From assembly GCA_030147635.1 (NCBI GenBank), contig JASBUZ010000025.1, positions 62,001 through 126,000 of the forward strand: a stretch of DNA of 64,000 bases, in the 5' to 3' direction. The translations under genes were made by a program, and so were the position numbers. The stretch comes from Gammaproteobacteria bacterium. Its GTDB lineage: Bacteria > Pseudomonadota > Gammaproteobacteria > Legionellales > Legionellaceae. Below are positions 9,373 through 19,821 of this stretch, piece by piece. The notes beneath the pieces are model-generated. The model ran no database searches. It was not told the DNA's origin and saw only the letters and a program-made list of their open reading frames with translations. Every line of letters begins with the position of its first letter. Position 1 is the stretch's first letter.

Positions 9373-10386
9373 TTGGACAAAAAAATCTTAATTTTAAATA
9401 CGGGTGGCACAATTAGCTCGATTAAAACCAAGGCCGGTTATCAACCAGCGCAAGGACATGTGACGAAAGCATTGAGTGCTATTCCAGCTTTCTCGCACAT
9501 CGATATGCCAAAATATGATGTCCATGAGTATGAGCCGCTTCTGGACTCCTCTAACTTAAATTGTGATGACTGGAATCGGTTAGCAGCAGACATTGAAGCA
9601 CACTATGACGCTTATGATGGCTTTGTAATTTTTCATGGTACGGATACGATGGCCTACACGGCGTCAGCGCTGTCCTTTATGCTTGAAAACTTGAGCAAGC
9701 CCGTCATTTTAACTGGCTCTCAAATTCCATTATCTGAATTACGCAACGATGCAGTTGATAATGCACTGACCTCTGTTTGGCTATGTGCCCATCGGCCAAT
9801 TCATGAGGTATGTATTTATTTTAACCAGCATTTGCTGCGTGGAAACCGAACCCATAAGCTCAGTTCAACGCGCTTTGATGCGTTTGATTCCCCGAATTTC
9901 CCGCACTTGGCCGAAGTCGGCACCGATATCAATATGGCGGATGGCCTATTACTGCCAGAGTCTAAGCTTGCATTTCAAAGACAAGAACTACGCTCGGTTG
10001 CGATTGCCAATTTTCGATTATGGCCTGGCATTTCATTTGATTTGCTTGAGGCGTTACTTAATATGCCAATCGAGGCCTTAGTGCTTGAAACTTACGGGGC
10101 AGGCAATGCACCGAATCAATCGACGCGCTTTTTAGAGATGCTGGAGACAGCATGTGCGCGTGGTATTATTGTGGTAAATAGCAGTCAGTGTATTCACGGG
10201 CGAGTTCAAATGAGTCAATACGCGACGGGGCATGCACTCAAAGAAGTAGGGCTTGTGAGTGGGCATGATATGACGCCTGAAGCCATTTATTGCAAACTAC
10301 TTTATCTACTCAGTAAATATAAAAAGCCGGAGACCATTAAAGCTAAGATGGATAAGCCGCTCGCAGGTGAGCTAAGTGTCCTATAA
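9373..10386 (+). CDS. ansA: type I (cytoplasmic) L-asparaginase
   Basis: The protein shows both catalytic threonine motifs of bacterial asparaginases: TGGTIS near the N-terminus (Thr13) and HGTDTMAYTA near residue 90. It lacks a signal peptide, so the cytoplasmic type I enzyme is the best assignment. It hydrolyses L-asparagine to aspartate and ammonia. The start is a TTG at 9373, supported by an AGGAAAG site a few bases upstream. No upstream ATG keeps the family's N-terminus. It is divergent from rppH across a 145-base gap. Confidence 0.93.
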   Translation: MDKKILILNTGGTISSIKTKAGYQPAQGHVTKALSAIPAFSHIDMPKYDVHEYEPLLDSSNLNCDDWNRLAADIEAHYDAYDGFVIFHGTDTMAYTASALSFMLENLSKPVILTGSQIPLSELRNDAVDNALTSVWLCAHRPIHEVCIYFNQHLLRGNRTHKLSSTRFDAFDSPNFPHLAEVGTDINMADGLLLPESKLAFQRQELRSVAIANFRLWPGISFDLLEALLNMPIEALVLETYGAGNAPNQSTRFLEMLETACARGIIVVNSSQCIHGRVQMSQYATGHALKEVGLVSGHDMTPEAIYCKLLYLLSKYKKPETIKAKMDKPLAGELSVL

Positions 10387-10551
10387 TTGGGCTATAAAAC
10401 CTAAAATAGAGTTGAACTTTTAATGGATGACACAGACAGTCAAGCGCCTAAGGGTTGACTTAGTTTCTGTAAAAAAATCTCATGAGATCTACTCCTTCGC
10501 TCTCGAACAGTCTATGATAACCGTCAAATAAAAATTAAAGGGAATCTTTGA

Positions 10552-11952
10552 ATGGCATTACATGTGGTGATTTTGGCGGCCGGTCGGGGTACACGAATGT
10601 ACTCCAAAACCCCCAAAGTATTACACGCTTTATCAGGCAAGCCGATGCTTCTTCGTGTGCTGGAAACAGCAAGGGCACTTAATCCTGCAAAAGTGCATGT
10701 GATTATTGGGCATGAGGGGGAGCGCATACAGGCTGCCTTTGCCGAGCAAGATGTGAATTGGGTTTGGCAAAAAGAGCAACTTGGGACGGGGCATGCGCTG
10801 ATGCAAGCATTACCACATATTCCAGCAGATGATTTAGTGCTGGTCTTGTCTGCCGATGTGCCTTTGATTCAGTGTGAGTTGCTTGAGCGCTTAATAGATA
10901 AGGCGAGCGTTTCTGACGAGACTTCAGGGAAAGCGCCGCTAGTGTTGTTGTTGGCCTTACTCTCTGACCCCACAGGACTTGGGCGTGTGCTTCGAGATGC
11001 TGATGGGCATATTCGTGCTTTGGTAGAAGAGAAAGATGCGACAGAAGCCGAGCGTAAAATCCAAGAAATTTATAGCGGTATGTGCTGTGCTAAAGCTCAA
11101 AACCTGAACGCTTGGCTGCCCAAGTTGAGTGCTGGCAATGCCCAAGCGGAATATTATCTCACGGATATTATTGGCATGGCAGCTGAAGAGTTACACCCGA
11201 TTGGCTTTGTACATGCAACTGCTCCCTGGATGATTCAGGGCGTAAACGACAGAGTACAGTTGCAAAGCCTGGAGCGTGTTTGGCAAGAGCGGCAAGCGAC
11301 AATATTGATGGGACAGGGGGTGACCATTGCGGATAAAAAGCGCTTAGATATTCGTGGCCATGTACATTGTGAACAAGACGTGTTTTTGGATGTTGGTTTA
11401 GTGTTGTCCGGTGAGGTTCAGCTTGGTGAGGGTGTTCAAATTGGCGCGCACTCGGTGCTAAGTAATGTAAAAGTTGGGGCAAATACCATCATTGAACCAC
11501 ACTCTGTACTTGAGAACTGTGTGATAGGAGCTGACTGCTCTATTGGCCCTTTTGCTCGTATTCGACCAGGTACTGAGCTTGCTGACCAATGCAAGGTTGG
11601 CAATTTTGTTGAAACCAAAAAGGCGGTCTTTGGTGAAGGTTCTAAGGCAAACCATTTGAGCTATCTCGGCGACGTTTCTATTGGCAAGCAAGTTAATATT
11701 GGCGCGGGCACCATCACTTGTAACTACGATGGCGCAAACAAGCATCAAACCATTATCGAGGATGGTGCGTTTATTGGCTCAGATACTCAGCTGGTTGCGC
11801 CAGTGACCGTTGGTAAAAATGCAACGATTGGTGCGGGTACTACCCTCAGAAGGGCAGCACCTGCGGAAGAACTCACTTTAACGGCGTCACAGCAGAAAAC
11901 CATTAAAGGCTGGGAGCGGCCTCGAAAGAAAGAGGCACTTAAAGAAAAATAA
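10552..11952 (+). CDS. glmU: bifunctional UDP-N-acetylglucosamine pyrophosphorylase / glucosamine-1-phosphate acetyltransferase
   Basis: The N-terminal uridylyltransferase begins with LAAGRGTRMYSKTPKVLH. From about residue 250 the protein is a left-handed beta helix of hexapeptide repeats, with the conserved acetyltransferase segment GNFVETKKA and NIGAGTITCNYDG. The 466-residue length is standard. It makes UDP-GlcNAc for peptidoglycan and lipopolysaccharide. In E. coli glmU lies next to atpC. Here it is about 14 kb upstream of the ATP synthase operon. A 165-base spacer precedes it, in which I found no convincing promoter. Confidence 0.97.
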   Translation: MALHVVILAAGRGTRMYSKTPKVLHALSGKPMLLRVLETARALNPAKVHVIIGHEGERIQAAFAEQDVNWVWQKEQLGTGHALMQALPHIPADDLVLVLSADVPLIQCELLERLIDKASVSDETSGKAPLVLLLALLSDPTGLGRVLRDADGHIRALVEEKDATEAERKIQEIYSGMCCAKAQNLNAWLPKLSAGNAQAEYYLTDIIGMAAEELHPIGFVHATAPWMIQGVNDRVQLQSLERVWQERQATILMGQGVTIADKKRLDIRGHVHCEQDVFLDVGLVLSGEVQLGEGVQIGAHSVLSNVKVGANTIIEPHSVLENCVIGADCSIGPFARIRPGTELADQCKVGNFVETKKAVFGEGSKANHLSYLGDVSIGKQVNIGAGTITCNYDGANKHQTIIEDGAFIGSDTQLVAPVTVGKNATIGAGTTLRRAAPAEELTLTASQQKTIKGWERPRKKEALKEK

Positions 11953-11980
11953 GAGAGTTAGGCTGCTCGGGCCCAAAGCA

Positions 11981-12205
11981 TTATGCAGTTGCAGTTTGTA
12001 TGTTTTGAGACTCGTCACTTAAGCACATGTTATAAGCTGTTGCAGCGAGGAATCCAATGACGACTCCAATCGTTAGTCCGATAGGCGCATAGCAGAACAG
12101 AAACGCAACGGTTGCGACTTGGAAGACCAACTGAGTTGTGTTTAATCCGCCGCCATTGTAAGTCAAATCGGCTCCAGCTTTTTTGGCTGCACTAAAAAAA
12201 TTCAT
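11981..12205 (-). CDS. small membrane protein of unknown function
   Basis: The ATG at 12205 has a GGGAGC site 5 bases upstream and gives a 74-residue product beginning MNFFSAAKKAG. A longer reading from 12268 would overlap rnfB and lacks such a site. Residues of about 27-56 form one or two closely spaced hydrophobic helices rich in Val, Ile and Gly. The last 15 residues are polar (LSDESQNIQTATA). I do not recognise the family. It follows rnfB on the same strand by about 60 bases. Confidence 0.6.
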   Translation of the reverse strand: MNFFSAAKKAGADLTYNGGGLNTTQLVFQVATVAFLFCYAPIGLTIGVVIGFLAATAYNMCLSDESQNIQTATA

Positions 12206-12264
12206 GATAGCTCCCATAGTTTGTGAAGTCAGAGTGAGGATTATACATAAAGACCCCTTTTTAA

Positions 12265-12888
12265 TCAAGATTTATCCTTCTTGTTCTTTGATCGGGCTAA
12301 GGCCTCTAGAATGTAGGTGCGTTTGGCGGCAGCGTTTTGTTTTTCTGGATCTTTTTCATGCGTTTTAAGGTGGCGTTTTTCCCGATATTGTTGTTCTTTG
12401 GCTTGTTTTTCGCGAAGTTCACGGACTTTTTTGGCTTGAAAGCGGCGGCGTGCAAGCGCTCGGTCATAGGTTTCTGCAGGTATTTCGACCAAGTCGATAC
12501 AATCAACCGGGCATGGGCTAATGCATAGGCCACAGCCGGTGCATTCATGGGATAATACCGTATGCATCTGCTTTGCACTACCAACAATGGCATCCACAGG
12601 GCATGCAGGAAGGCATTTGGTACAGCCTATGCATTCAGCTTCTCGGATGATGGCACGCCCTGGTGGACGAGTTGTTTCTTTGACCTTATCCACATAAGGC
12701 GTGGGGTCGATGTGGAGCAATTTCCCCAGTGCTTTCAGTGTGTCGAGTCCACCGGGTGGGCAACAGTCGATGGTTGCTTGTCCGTGTACGAGCGCTTCGG
12801 CATAGGGCAGGCAGCCGGGATAGCCGCACTCACCACATTGTGTCTGTGGGAGGACGGCATCTATTGCTTGACTACTTACCTTGGACAT
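12265..12888 (-). CDS. rnfB: RnfB-like ferredoxin protein without membrane anchor
   Basis: The N-terminus carries the four-cysteine Fe-S domain of RnfB ([17 protein letters not shown]). Two 4Fe-4S ferredoxin motifs follow ([16 protein letters not shown] and [16 protein letters not shown]), and then a basic, charged tail of about 60 residues. Classical RnfB begins with a membrane helix, which this protein lacks. No other rnf or rsx gene is in the window, so it is probably a stand-alone electron carrier and not evidence of a full Rnf complex. It starts 6 bases after metG ends. Confidence 0.85.
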   Translation of the reverse strand: MSKVSSQAIDAVLPQTQCGECGYPGCLPYAEALVHGQATIDCCPPGGLDTLKALGKLLHIDPTPYVDKVKETTRPPGRAIIREAECIGCTKCLPACPVDAIVGSAKQMHTVLSHECTGCGLCISPCPVDCIDLVEIPAETYDRALARRRFQAKKVRELREKQAKEQQYREKRHLKTHEKDPEKQNAAAKRTYILEALARSKNKKDKS

Positions 12889-12893
12889 AAAAA

Positions 12894-14537
12894 CTAGGCC
12901 GTTTGTGGTGCCATTAAGGCATCAATGCTGGCTTGTTCAACCCGAGTCATAAGGGGTTTAAACGCATGAATGGTATGTCCTAAAAGAGGCTCATCAATAT
13001 TATGCCAAGTGAGCGGCTCGCAGTTTAAAAATTGCTCTGAGTCGAGTGCCATTTGCGGCAGTACGGGCTTTAAGTAGGTGATTAAAAGCCTGAAAAGATT
13101 GAGCCCCAAACTACAAATAGCCTGTACGCGCTCTAATTGTTCTGGATCTTTGGCAAGAATCCAAGGCTTTTCAGCATCTATGTATTGGTTCACGAGAGCG
13201 GCTACGTCAAGGATATGTCGGACAGCGCGAGCATAATCACGCTCAAGATAAGCATCAATGATGCTCTCACGCGCGCCAAGAGCGGATTGATAGAGCGCAG
13301 GGTTATCGAGGGTATCTGATAACTTACTGTCAAAGCGTTTATGAATAAAGCCTGCACAGCGGCTGGCAATATTGACGATTTTACCGATTAGGTCTGCGTT
13401 GATGCGATTCATAAACTCATCTAGATTTAAATCCAGATCGTTGACGTGGCCATTGAGTTTGGCGGCAAAAAAGTAGCGTAAATATTCTGGATTTAAATGT
13501 TCTAAGTACCGCTTCGCTTCAATAAAAGTACCGCGAGACTTAGACATTTTCTCACCATTGATAGTTAGAAAACCGTGGGTAAAGACAGCAGTTGGCAACC
13601 GTCTATCACTGCCCTTTAATGTCGCAGGCCAAAACAGCGTATGAAAATACATGATGTCTTTGCCAATGAAATGGTACAGCTCAGAGCTTGTATCAGGGCC
13701 CCAAAAAGCATCGAAATCTAGGCTGTTTTCTTCACAGTATTTTTTGAAGCTTGCCATATAGCCAATGGGGGCATCGAGCCAGACATAAAAATACTTATCA
13801 GTGGTGCCTGGAATGTTGAAGCCAAAATAGGGCTTATCTCGGGAAATGTCCCAAGGCTTTAAGCCTGCTTCAAACCATTCATTCAGTTTATTGGCGACTT
13901 CGTCTTGTAGAGTACCACTTTGTGTCCACTCTTTTAAGAAAGTTTCATATTTTGGTAAATCAAAGAAATAGTGCTCAGACTCTTTCTCGATAGGGGGCTC
14001 ACCAGACAATGCAGAGACTGGGTTTTTAAGCTCAGTTGGCGCGTAAGTTGCACCACATGCTTCACAGTTATCACCATACTGATCGGCAGCGCTACAGCGC
14101 GGACATTCGCCTTTGATGTACCTGTCGGGCAGAAACATTTCTTTGACGGGATCGAATGCTTGCAAAATGGTTTTTTGAATGATGTCACCACGTGCTTTGA
14201 GGTGCGTATAAGTTTCTTCAGCAAGTGCCTGATTTTCTGCTGAGTGTGTGGTGTGGTAACTGTCGTAATGAATGCCAAAAGCGTCAAAGTCTGCTTCGTG
14301 ACTTGCCCTGATTTTTGCAATCAAGTCTTCAGGCGTGATGCCAAGTTGCTCTGCTTTCAGCATGATGGGAGTGCCATGAGCGTCTTCGCCACAAACGCTA
14401 ATGCAGGTGTGTCCAAGCATTTTTTGTGTATTCACCCAGATATTGGTTTGAATGTGCTCTAGTAAATGTCCAAGGTGTAAGGGGCCATTTGCATAGGGTA
14501 GTGCGCTGGTCACCAGCATTTGACGAGATGTAGTCAT
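12894..14537 (-). CDS. metG: methionyl-tRNA synthetase (short form)
   Basis: The class I synthetase motifs are present: HLGH at residues 21-24, a zinc-binding knuckle CPRC...CEAC at about 144-161, and KMSKS near residue 330. The ATG at 14537 is chosen because it places [15 protein letters not shown] at the expected distance from the N-terminus. No strong ribosome site is visible. The product is 547 residues and ends after the anticodon-binding helices, so it lacks the C-terminal tRNA-binding domain of the 677-residue E. coli enzyme. It is co-directional with rnfB and divergent from ubiX. Confidence 0.95.
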   Translation of the reverse strand: MTTSRQMLVTSALPYANGPLHLGHLLEHIQTNIWVNTQKMLGHTCISVCGEDAHGTPIMLKAEQLGITPEDLIAKIRASHEADFDAFGIHYDSYHTTHSAENQALAEETYTHLKARGDIIQKTILQAFDPVKEMFLPDRYIKGECPRCSAADQYGDNCEACGATYAPTELKNPVSALSGEPPIEKESEHYFFDLPKYETFLKEWTQSGTLQDEVANKLNEWFEAGLKPWDISRDKPYFGFNIPGTTDKYFYVWLDAPIGYMASFKKYCEENSLDFDAFWGPDTSSELYHFIGKDIMYFHTLFWPATLKGSDRRLPTAVFTHGFLTINGEKMSKSRGTFIEAKRYLEHLNPEYLRYFFAAKLNGHVNDLDLNLDEFMNRINADLIGKIVNIASRCAGFIHKRFDSKLSDTLDNPALYQSALGARESIIDAYLERDYARAVRHILDVAALVNQYIDAEKPWILAKDPEQLERVQAICSLGLNLFRLLITYLKPVLPQMALDSEQFLNCEPLTWHNIDEPLLGHTIHAFKPLMTRVEQASIDALMAPQTA

Positions 14538-14654
14538 GGGTAAGCATGGGTAGTAAAAAGTGAACTGAGGCAAGATTGTACCCGGTTTTAATGCGAAATG
14601 CTGCATTTAATGTAATAATAGGTCCGAAAAGAAACACCATGAGGTTATTTTTAC

Positions 14655-15230
14655 ATGTCCAGCCCCCGCTTAATTATTGGTATCACCGGTGCATCTGGGA
14701 CGATTTATGGCATTCGCCTGCTTGAAGTGCTGAAGTCTTTGTCGATTGAAACCCACCTTGTGGTGACTAAAGCAGGGCAGCTTGCGCGTGCGTATGAAAC
14801 GGACATGAGCCTTGATGCGCTCAAAGCTTTAGCTGATGTGTACCATTCACCGAATGACATTTCAGCGACTATTGCCAGTGGCTCTTTCAAAACCTTAGGC
14901 ATGATTGTAGCCCCCTGCACGATGAATACTTTAAGTGCTATTGCTCAGGGTACGTCAAGCTGTTTGTTGGCACGGGCCGCCGATGTGGTTTTAAAGGAGC
15001 GTCGGCGTCTGGTTTTATTGCCGCGTGAAGCGCCACTGCATCTTGGCCATATCAAGAATATGGCTGCAGTCACTGAAATGGGCGGCATTATTTATCCGCC
15101 AGTACCGGCTTTTTATCACAGACCTCAAACCATAGACGATATGGTGAATGAAACGGTCGGACGTGTGCTTGCTTTATTTGATTTAGAGACGTCTTTGCTG
15201 CAAGTGTGGGAGCCTAAGCGCTCTGGTTGA
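14655..15230 (+). CDS. ubiX: flavin prenyltransferase UbiX
   Basis: The protein begins with the UbiX motif IIGITGASGTIYGIRLLE and contains the conserved APCTMNTLSAIAQG and RRLVLLPREAPLH segments. It attaches dimethylallyl to reduced FMN, giving the prenylated flavin cofactor of UbiD in ubiquinone synthesis. The 191-residue length is typical. It is divergent from metG over a 117-base gap. No ubiD is in the window. Confidence 0.95.
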   Translation: MSSPRLIIGITGASGTIYGIRLLEVLKSLSIETHLVVTKAGQLARAYETDMSLDALKALADVYHSPNDISATIASGSFKTLGMIVAPCTMNTLSAIAQGTSSCLLARAADVVLKERRRLVLLPREAPLHLGHIKNMAAVTEMGGIIYPPVPAFYHRPQTIDDMVNETVGRVLALFDLETSLLQVWEPKRSG

Positions 15231-15294
15231 AGTTTTTTCTTGAAGCATCTAAAATGCGCTCCTTGTTTTTCATTTATCACTTAAGGGGAGTGAC

Positions 15295-15807
15295 ATGCCT
15301 AGTATCCAACGTGTTAGTAATATGGAGCGTCACTGGAACCAATTTTCTTATTCGCCAGACGAAGAATTACATCCGGTGTTATTGGCTGTACAAGCGGGAA
15401 ATCTTGAACGGTTTGTAGCGGCAACACAATCACTTGCATCTGTGCATCTTTCAGAAGGTGATATGCAACCAGATTTCGCGAGTCATCTGCTTTTACAAGG
15501 TCAAGACTCGGTGTATGGGTATGGCGTTTGTAGGAATATTGTCTGGTTGGCTGCATGGCTCGGACATGCTGATCTTATTACCTATATGCTGGAAAATAAA
15601 GAGCGCCTTGGGTTAACTGACGATCATTTTATTCAAGCGGTAGACGAAGCCAATAGGCGTGACTCAAGTATTGAGCTTAAGCATGCATTAGAAGCGGACC
15701 CTGGAGTAATTACTGCATATAACCAAGAAATGAGGCCTAAGCAGTATCAACCTAGCCTATCAGAACCGCAGCCTGTAGATAGTACCTATCTCCGGTTAAT
15801 CGTTTAA
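15295..15807 (+). CDS. unrecognised protein with degenerate ankyrin-like repeats
   Basis: AAGGGGAG lies just upstream of the ATG. Two stretches look like ankyrin helices: LHPVLLAVQAGNLERFVAA (about residues 25-43) and IVWLAAWLGHADLITYML (about 81-98). They are too divergent to be sure. The C-terminus is proline-rich and polar. In Legionellales, short ankyrin proteins are often secreted effectors, but nothing here proves secretion. It lies between ubiX and mnmG, next to another accessory gene. Confidence 0.6.
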   Translation: MPSIQRVSNMERHWNQFSYSPDEELHPVLLAVQAGNLERFVAATQSLASVHLSEGDMQPDFASHLLLQGQDSVYGYGVCRNIVWLAAWLGHADLITYMLENKERLGLTDDHFIQAVDEANRRDSSIELKHALEADPGVITAYNQEMRPKQYQPSLSEPQPVDSTYLRLIV

Positions 15808-15928
15808 GTCGTCTTTAGGCCTGACCACACAAAAATAAGTCACTTCGCCAGGACAGGCCCAAAAATCATGCTATATTTTAAAATAAGACCAGTGTGCTCT
15901 TATATTTAGCACAGAACCAAGGTATCGT

Positions 15929-17896
15929 ATGGCAGTAAGGTCAGGCGAGGCGAGTATTATTACGAGCTTTTCTTTTTCACAGTTGGACGACCCTCTCAAA
16001 GAGAAGGTGCTTGCTTGTGCCCGTGATTGTGGTACAGAGGCCGCGGAAACTTGGCCAGTTGACGCCAAGGCAGTTATTTTAAATCGTTTGAACTTGCCCA
16101 AAGCGCTTGCGCGCTCTAAGCGATTCATCAATGAAGTGGAGCCGATGGGTTTCCCTTTTATGGATGATAATCGTGCAAAATACTATGAAGAAGAGCTTTC
16201 TTTTGCTTTTTATTTGGCGCTTGCGGACTGTGAGCTTGCGATTTTAGATAAAACCTCGGGGCTTGCTGGGAAACGAGACGCGTTGTTGCACATTGGCGGG
16301 TTACTTGCACAATTACGGAATCGGAAGAAAGCACAATCGGATTTAGATAAAAACCCAGCATTAGCACATGACTTAGATAACCCAGCGCGTTATTTTGGGT
16401 TGCTTTTTATCGCGCCTAAAATTGCAGAAGCCATTCAAAAAGTGACCATTGATTCAGTGGCCGAGATGGTGGATTATCCGGCAAGCTTGAATGACGGCCG
16501 GTTGTATTTGGTGTGGGCAACCGAGATGGTGACCAATATTTGTGCGCTTATTCGTCGTTCGTTTCGTTATATTTCTTTCTTAACTGCTGATTCATTTTTG
16601 AGCACGATTTCATTTGGAACGGGTGCAATGGGATGGCTTTTGTACTTTTTGCGAGGTGGAGTTGCAACGGCTTTCTTACTTGAAGTCTCCGATGATATTA
16701 AATCCCTTGGGTTGTCTGATGAGGAAAAGTCAGAGTGCTTTATTGGGAAGTGGCATGAGAAGAAGTTTCTGATTCTGAATGATGCCGTTTGGGGATTGGT
16801 GAACTGTATTTGTTTTTTCATTTTAACAGGTGACGGCATATTGGGCTATTACGGTAATGCATTAAATGCCGTATTGTTTATCTTTGATTTTGCTTTAAGT
16901 GCTTGGCAATTGTCAGAGGGGCAAGCCAAGCATGAAGCTAGCATGTTGAGTTATGATGAAGATATTAAAGCCTTAACCAGAAAATTAGTAGAAGAGCGGC
17001 ATGAAAGAGCAAAAGAAGAGCTGGCCACAGGCGCTGCAAGTCAAGAACTGCAAGGTAAAATTGCTCGGTTGGAGTGGCGACTTGCGTCTTTGAAGCGTGA
17101 TAAGAAAAAAGCCGATCGTGAATGGAGATATAGCATTAAGCAATTCAAAATTGATGCGATGTACTCAGGCTCTATCATTTTGGCTTTTTCTGTTTTTTGT
17201 GTGCCGCCCACGGCCGTGCTACCGTTTACGGCGCTGATGCTTGCTTTGATTGGGAGTATTATGTGCTTTGGACTTGGGATTGTTTATGCTGCCTTTACCT
17301 CGCAGGTTGCGATTTCAAAAAATGGCGAAGACTCGCAAGCGATTGAGACCGATTATCAGGATTACCTCATTCTATTTAGGAAGGCTGGGAGTGATGACAC
17401 TCAAAAACGGATGATTTTTTTGGATATTCGTCGCACCATGGCAAACACAGAATATCAAAAGCAACTGCTACAATATCAGCGTGCTGATATGGTGTGTCGT
17501 ATCATTACTGATATGATTTTACCGGTATTATTTTTAGTTTCTTTTGTGTTTATGCCTTTTTCTTTTGGTGCGTCTATGTTCGCAGTGGGGGTGGTTGCGA
17601 TTATTGCAACAAAGTGTTATGTCGCTGAGCTCGCACCACAAGATGTGCGAGATGAGAGCATTCCACTGACCATGCTGAGTAAGTTTTCAGGCTTCTTCAC
17701 CGGTACCAAGGATGAGGTGAGGCAGGAAGAAATGCCTTTATTGCCTGAGCCATTCCCTGAAAAAGAATACCAAGCTTTTTGTGCAGACTTTGAGGGCGGT
17801 GCGAGTAGCGACGCGCTTCGTAAGCATTTTTTACCAGAATCCACCGATACAGAGACCGGGCCAGCTTTAGATGCCCCTTACCCAGAACAGCAATAA
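15929..17896 (+). CDS. unrecognised multi-pass membrane protein with central coiled coil
   Basis: The 655-residue protein has a soluble N-terminal part of about 210 residues. Hydrophobic blocks follow at about 213-250 and 285-328, then a charged coiled coil (about 335-405), further hydrophobic blocks at about 410-460 and 528-567, and an acidic, proline-containing tail ending TGPALDAPYPEQQ. AAGG lies 7 bases before the ATG. The order of paired helices, coil and paired helices resembles the two tandem proteins at 60.2-62.9 kb, and short motifs look similar. I cannot assign a function. The acidic tail would suit a secreted effector, but that is conjecture. Confidence 0.7.
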   Translation: MAVRSGEASIITSFSFSQLDDPLKEKVLACARDCGTEAAETWPVDAKAVILNRLNLPKALARSKRFINEVEPMGFPFMDDNRAKYYEEELSFAFYLALADCELAILDKTSGLAGKRDALLHIGGLLAQLRNRKKAQSDLDKNPALAHDLDNPARYFGLLFIAPKIAEAIQKVTIDSVAEMVDYPASLNDGRLYLVWATEMVTNICALIRRSFRYISFLTADSFLSTISFGTGAMGWLLYFLRGGVATAFLLEVSDDIKSLGLSDEEKSECFIGKWHEKKFLILNDAVWGLVNCICFFILTGDGILGYYGNALNAVLFIFDFALSAWQLSEGQAKHEASMLSYDEDIKALTRKLVEERHERAKEELATGAASQELQGKIARLEWRLASLKRDKKKADREWRYSIKQFKIDAMYSGSIILAFSVFCVPPTAVLPFTALMLALIGSIMCFGLGIVYAAFTSQVAISKNGEDSQAIETDYQDYLILFRKAGSDDTQKRMIFLDIRRTMANTEYQKQLLQYQRADMVCRIITDMILPVLFLVSFVFMPFSFGASMFAVGVVAIIATKCYVAELAPQDVRDESIPLTMLSKFSGFFTGTKDEVRQEEMPLLPEPFPEKEYQAFCADFEGGASSDALRKHFLPESTDTETGPALDAPYPEQQ

Positions 17897-17901
17897 ATGT
17901 G

Positions 17902-17907
17902 TATAAT
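17902..17907 (+). promoter_or_regulatory. possible -10 element for mnmG
   Basis: A perfect TATAAT sits 37 bases upstream of the mnmG ATG, in the 47-base gap after the membrane-protein gene. No good -35 hexamer is visible at the right distance, so the promoter call is tentative. Confidence 0.35.
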
Positions 17908-17943
17908 ATGCGTCCATGAATGAAGATGAGTGTGAGTTGAAGA

Positions 17944-19821
17944 ATGGCCGTGATTAAGCATTTTGATGTGATTGTTGTTGGAGGCGGGCATGCGGGCACC
18001 GAAGCAGCGCTTGCTTCAGCACGCCTAGGTGCTGATACGCTTTTGCTGACCCATAACTTAGATTTGCTTGGGCAAATGTCTTGTAATCCAGCTATTGGCG
18101 GGATTGGTAAAGGTCACTTGGTTAAAGAAATTGATGCGCTTGGGGGCGTTATGGCTGAGGCTGCCGATGAAGCAGGGATTCAGTTTAGAACCTTGAATGC
18201 TTCAAAAGGGCCGGCTGTTCGTGCAACTCGCGCCCAATCCGATAGAATTTTATATCGGGATGCGATTCGTAAACGACTCGAGTCTCAGCCCAATTTAACC
18301 TTGTTTCAGCAAGCTGTTGACGATGTATTGGTTGAAAGGGATGTGGTAACGGGCGTTGTGACTCAAATGGGGCTTCGCTTCTCTGCACGGGCAGTTGTTT
18401 TGACGGTTGGGACATTCTTAGGTGGTAAAATTCATGTGGGCATGAAACAGTCCTCAGGGGGGCGTGCTGGTGACCCACCTGCCATTGCACTTGCGGCAAG
18501 GCTTCGCGAGCTTAACTTTCCTGTTGGTCGACTTAAAACGGGCACACCACCAAGGCTTGATGGCCGAACGCTCAATTTTGATAAAATGACACCTCAGCCT
18601 GGAGATGAGCCAAGACCTGTCTTTTCATATTTGGGGACAGAAGCTAATCATCCAAGACAAGTGCCTTGTCATATTACGCAAACAACCGAAAGAACTCATG
18701 ACATTATTCGTGAGAACTTAGGTGAGTCTGCTATGTATAGTGGCGAAATCGAAGGGGTTGGCCCACGTTATTGTCCCTCGATTGAAGATAAAGTGATACG
18801 TTTTGCCGATAAGGCGTCACACCAGATTTTTGTTGAGCCTGAGGGGCTTAGAACCTCGGAGATTTATCCTAACGGGATATCAACCAGTTTATCATTTGAG
18901 GTGCAGCTTCAATTCATTCGAACCATTGTCGGTTTTGAAGAGGCACATATTACGCGACCTGGTTATGCGATTGAATACGATTACTTCGATCCTCGAGGTT
19001 TGACCTGTTATTTACAAACCAAAGCGATTGATAACCTATTTTTTGCGGGGCAAATTAATGGGACCACGGGGTATGAGGAGGCGGCGGCTCAAGGCCTGTT
19101 AGCAGGGTTGAACGCAGCACGTCTCACGCAAGAGAAATCCCTCTGGGTGCCAAGGCGTGATGAAGCGTATTTGGGGGTTTTGGTAGATGACTTGATTACT
19201 TCAGGGACGCAAGAGCCTTATCGTATGTTTACTTCGCGTGCTGAGTACAGGCTTTTGCTCAGAGAAGATAATGCTGATTTACGATTGACAGAAGTTGGAC
19301 GCACGCTGGGGTTAGTAGATGATGTACGTTGGCAAGCTTTTTCAGAGAAACAAGAGGCGATTCTTGCCACGCAAAAACATTTGCATCAAACGTTTATCCG
19401 TGCAGAAAAGCATCGAGCGGCGTTTGCAGACAAACTAAAAGGTCCATTGTTGCAAGACTGCCGAGCTTCTGAGTTTTTAAAGCGACCAGAAGTACTTTAT
19501 GCTCATTTAGAAGCAGTGCCTGATTTGAAGATGCCAGAAGTGCACCCAACTGTTGCTGAGCAAGTAGAGATACAAACCAAGTATGCAGGTTATATTGAGC
19601 GTCAGGAAGCAGATATCGCACGACTCAAAAAGCATGAAACTATGCGTATCCCAAGTGATTTCACTTATGAGTCAATTTCTGGACTTTCGGCTGAAGTGGT
19701 CCAAAAATTGAATCAAGTGAGACCAGGGTCAATTGCACAGGCGGGTCGTATTTCGGGTGTGACACCTGCCGCCTTATCTTTGCTATTAGTTCACTTGAAA
19801 AAGCAGCGAATGCTCGTATGA
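17944..19821 (+). CDS. mnmG: tRNA uridine-5-carboxymethylaminomethyl modification enzyme MnmG
   Basis: The N-terminal FAD-binding motif [19 protein letters not shown] and the GidA signatures GGRAGDPPA and [13 protein letters not shown] are readable over 625 residues. With MnmE it builds the cmnm5 group on wobble U34 of several tRNAs. It overlaps rsmG by 4 bases and starts the mnmG-rsmG-parA-parB block, an arrangement typically found near replication origins. Confidence 0.98.
   Translation: MAVIKHFDVIVVGGGHAGTEAALASARLGADTLLLTHNLDLLGQMSCNPAIGGIGKGHLVKEIDALGGVMAEAADEAGIQFRTLNASKGPAVRATRAQSDRILYRDAIRKRLESQPNLTLFQQAVDDVLVERDVVTGVVTQMGLRFSARAVVLTVGTFLGGKIHVGMKQSSGGRAGDPPAIALAARLRELNFPVGRLKTGTPPRLDGRTLNFDKMTPQPGDEPRPVFSYLGTEANHPRQVPCHITQTTERTHDIIRENLGESAMYSGEIEGVGPRYCPSIEDKVIRFADKASHQIFVEPEGLRTSEIYPNGISTSLSFEVQLQFIRTIVGFEEAHITRPGYAIEYDYFDPRGLTCYLQTKAIDNLFFAGQINGTTGYEEAAAQGLLAGLNAARLTQEKSLWVPRRDEAYLGVLVDDLITSGTQEPYRMFTSRAEYRLLLREDNADLRLTEVGRTLGLVDDVRWQAFSEKQEAILATQKHLHQTFIRAEKHRAAFADKLKGPLLQDCRASEFLKRPEVLYAHLEAVPDLKMPEVHPTVAEQVEIQTKYAGYIERQEADIARLKKHETMRIPSDFTYESISGLSAEVVQKLNQVRPGSIAQAGRISGVTPAALSLLLVHLKKQRMLV

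Noticed and set aside
9246-9431. Minus-strand frame upstream of rppH
   Set aside because: It covers the ansA start and promoter region in antisense and shows no family pattern.
12686-12694. Perfect DnaA box TTATCCACA
   Set aside because: It is inside rnfB, isolated, and codes conserved-looking protein; one such 9-mer per about 100 kb of double strand is expected by chance. The same applies to the copy near 60400.
14538-14654. Replication origin in the divergent metG-ubiX gap
   Set aside because: Gene orientations diverge here, but no DnaA box or strong AT-rich repeat is present in the 117 bases.
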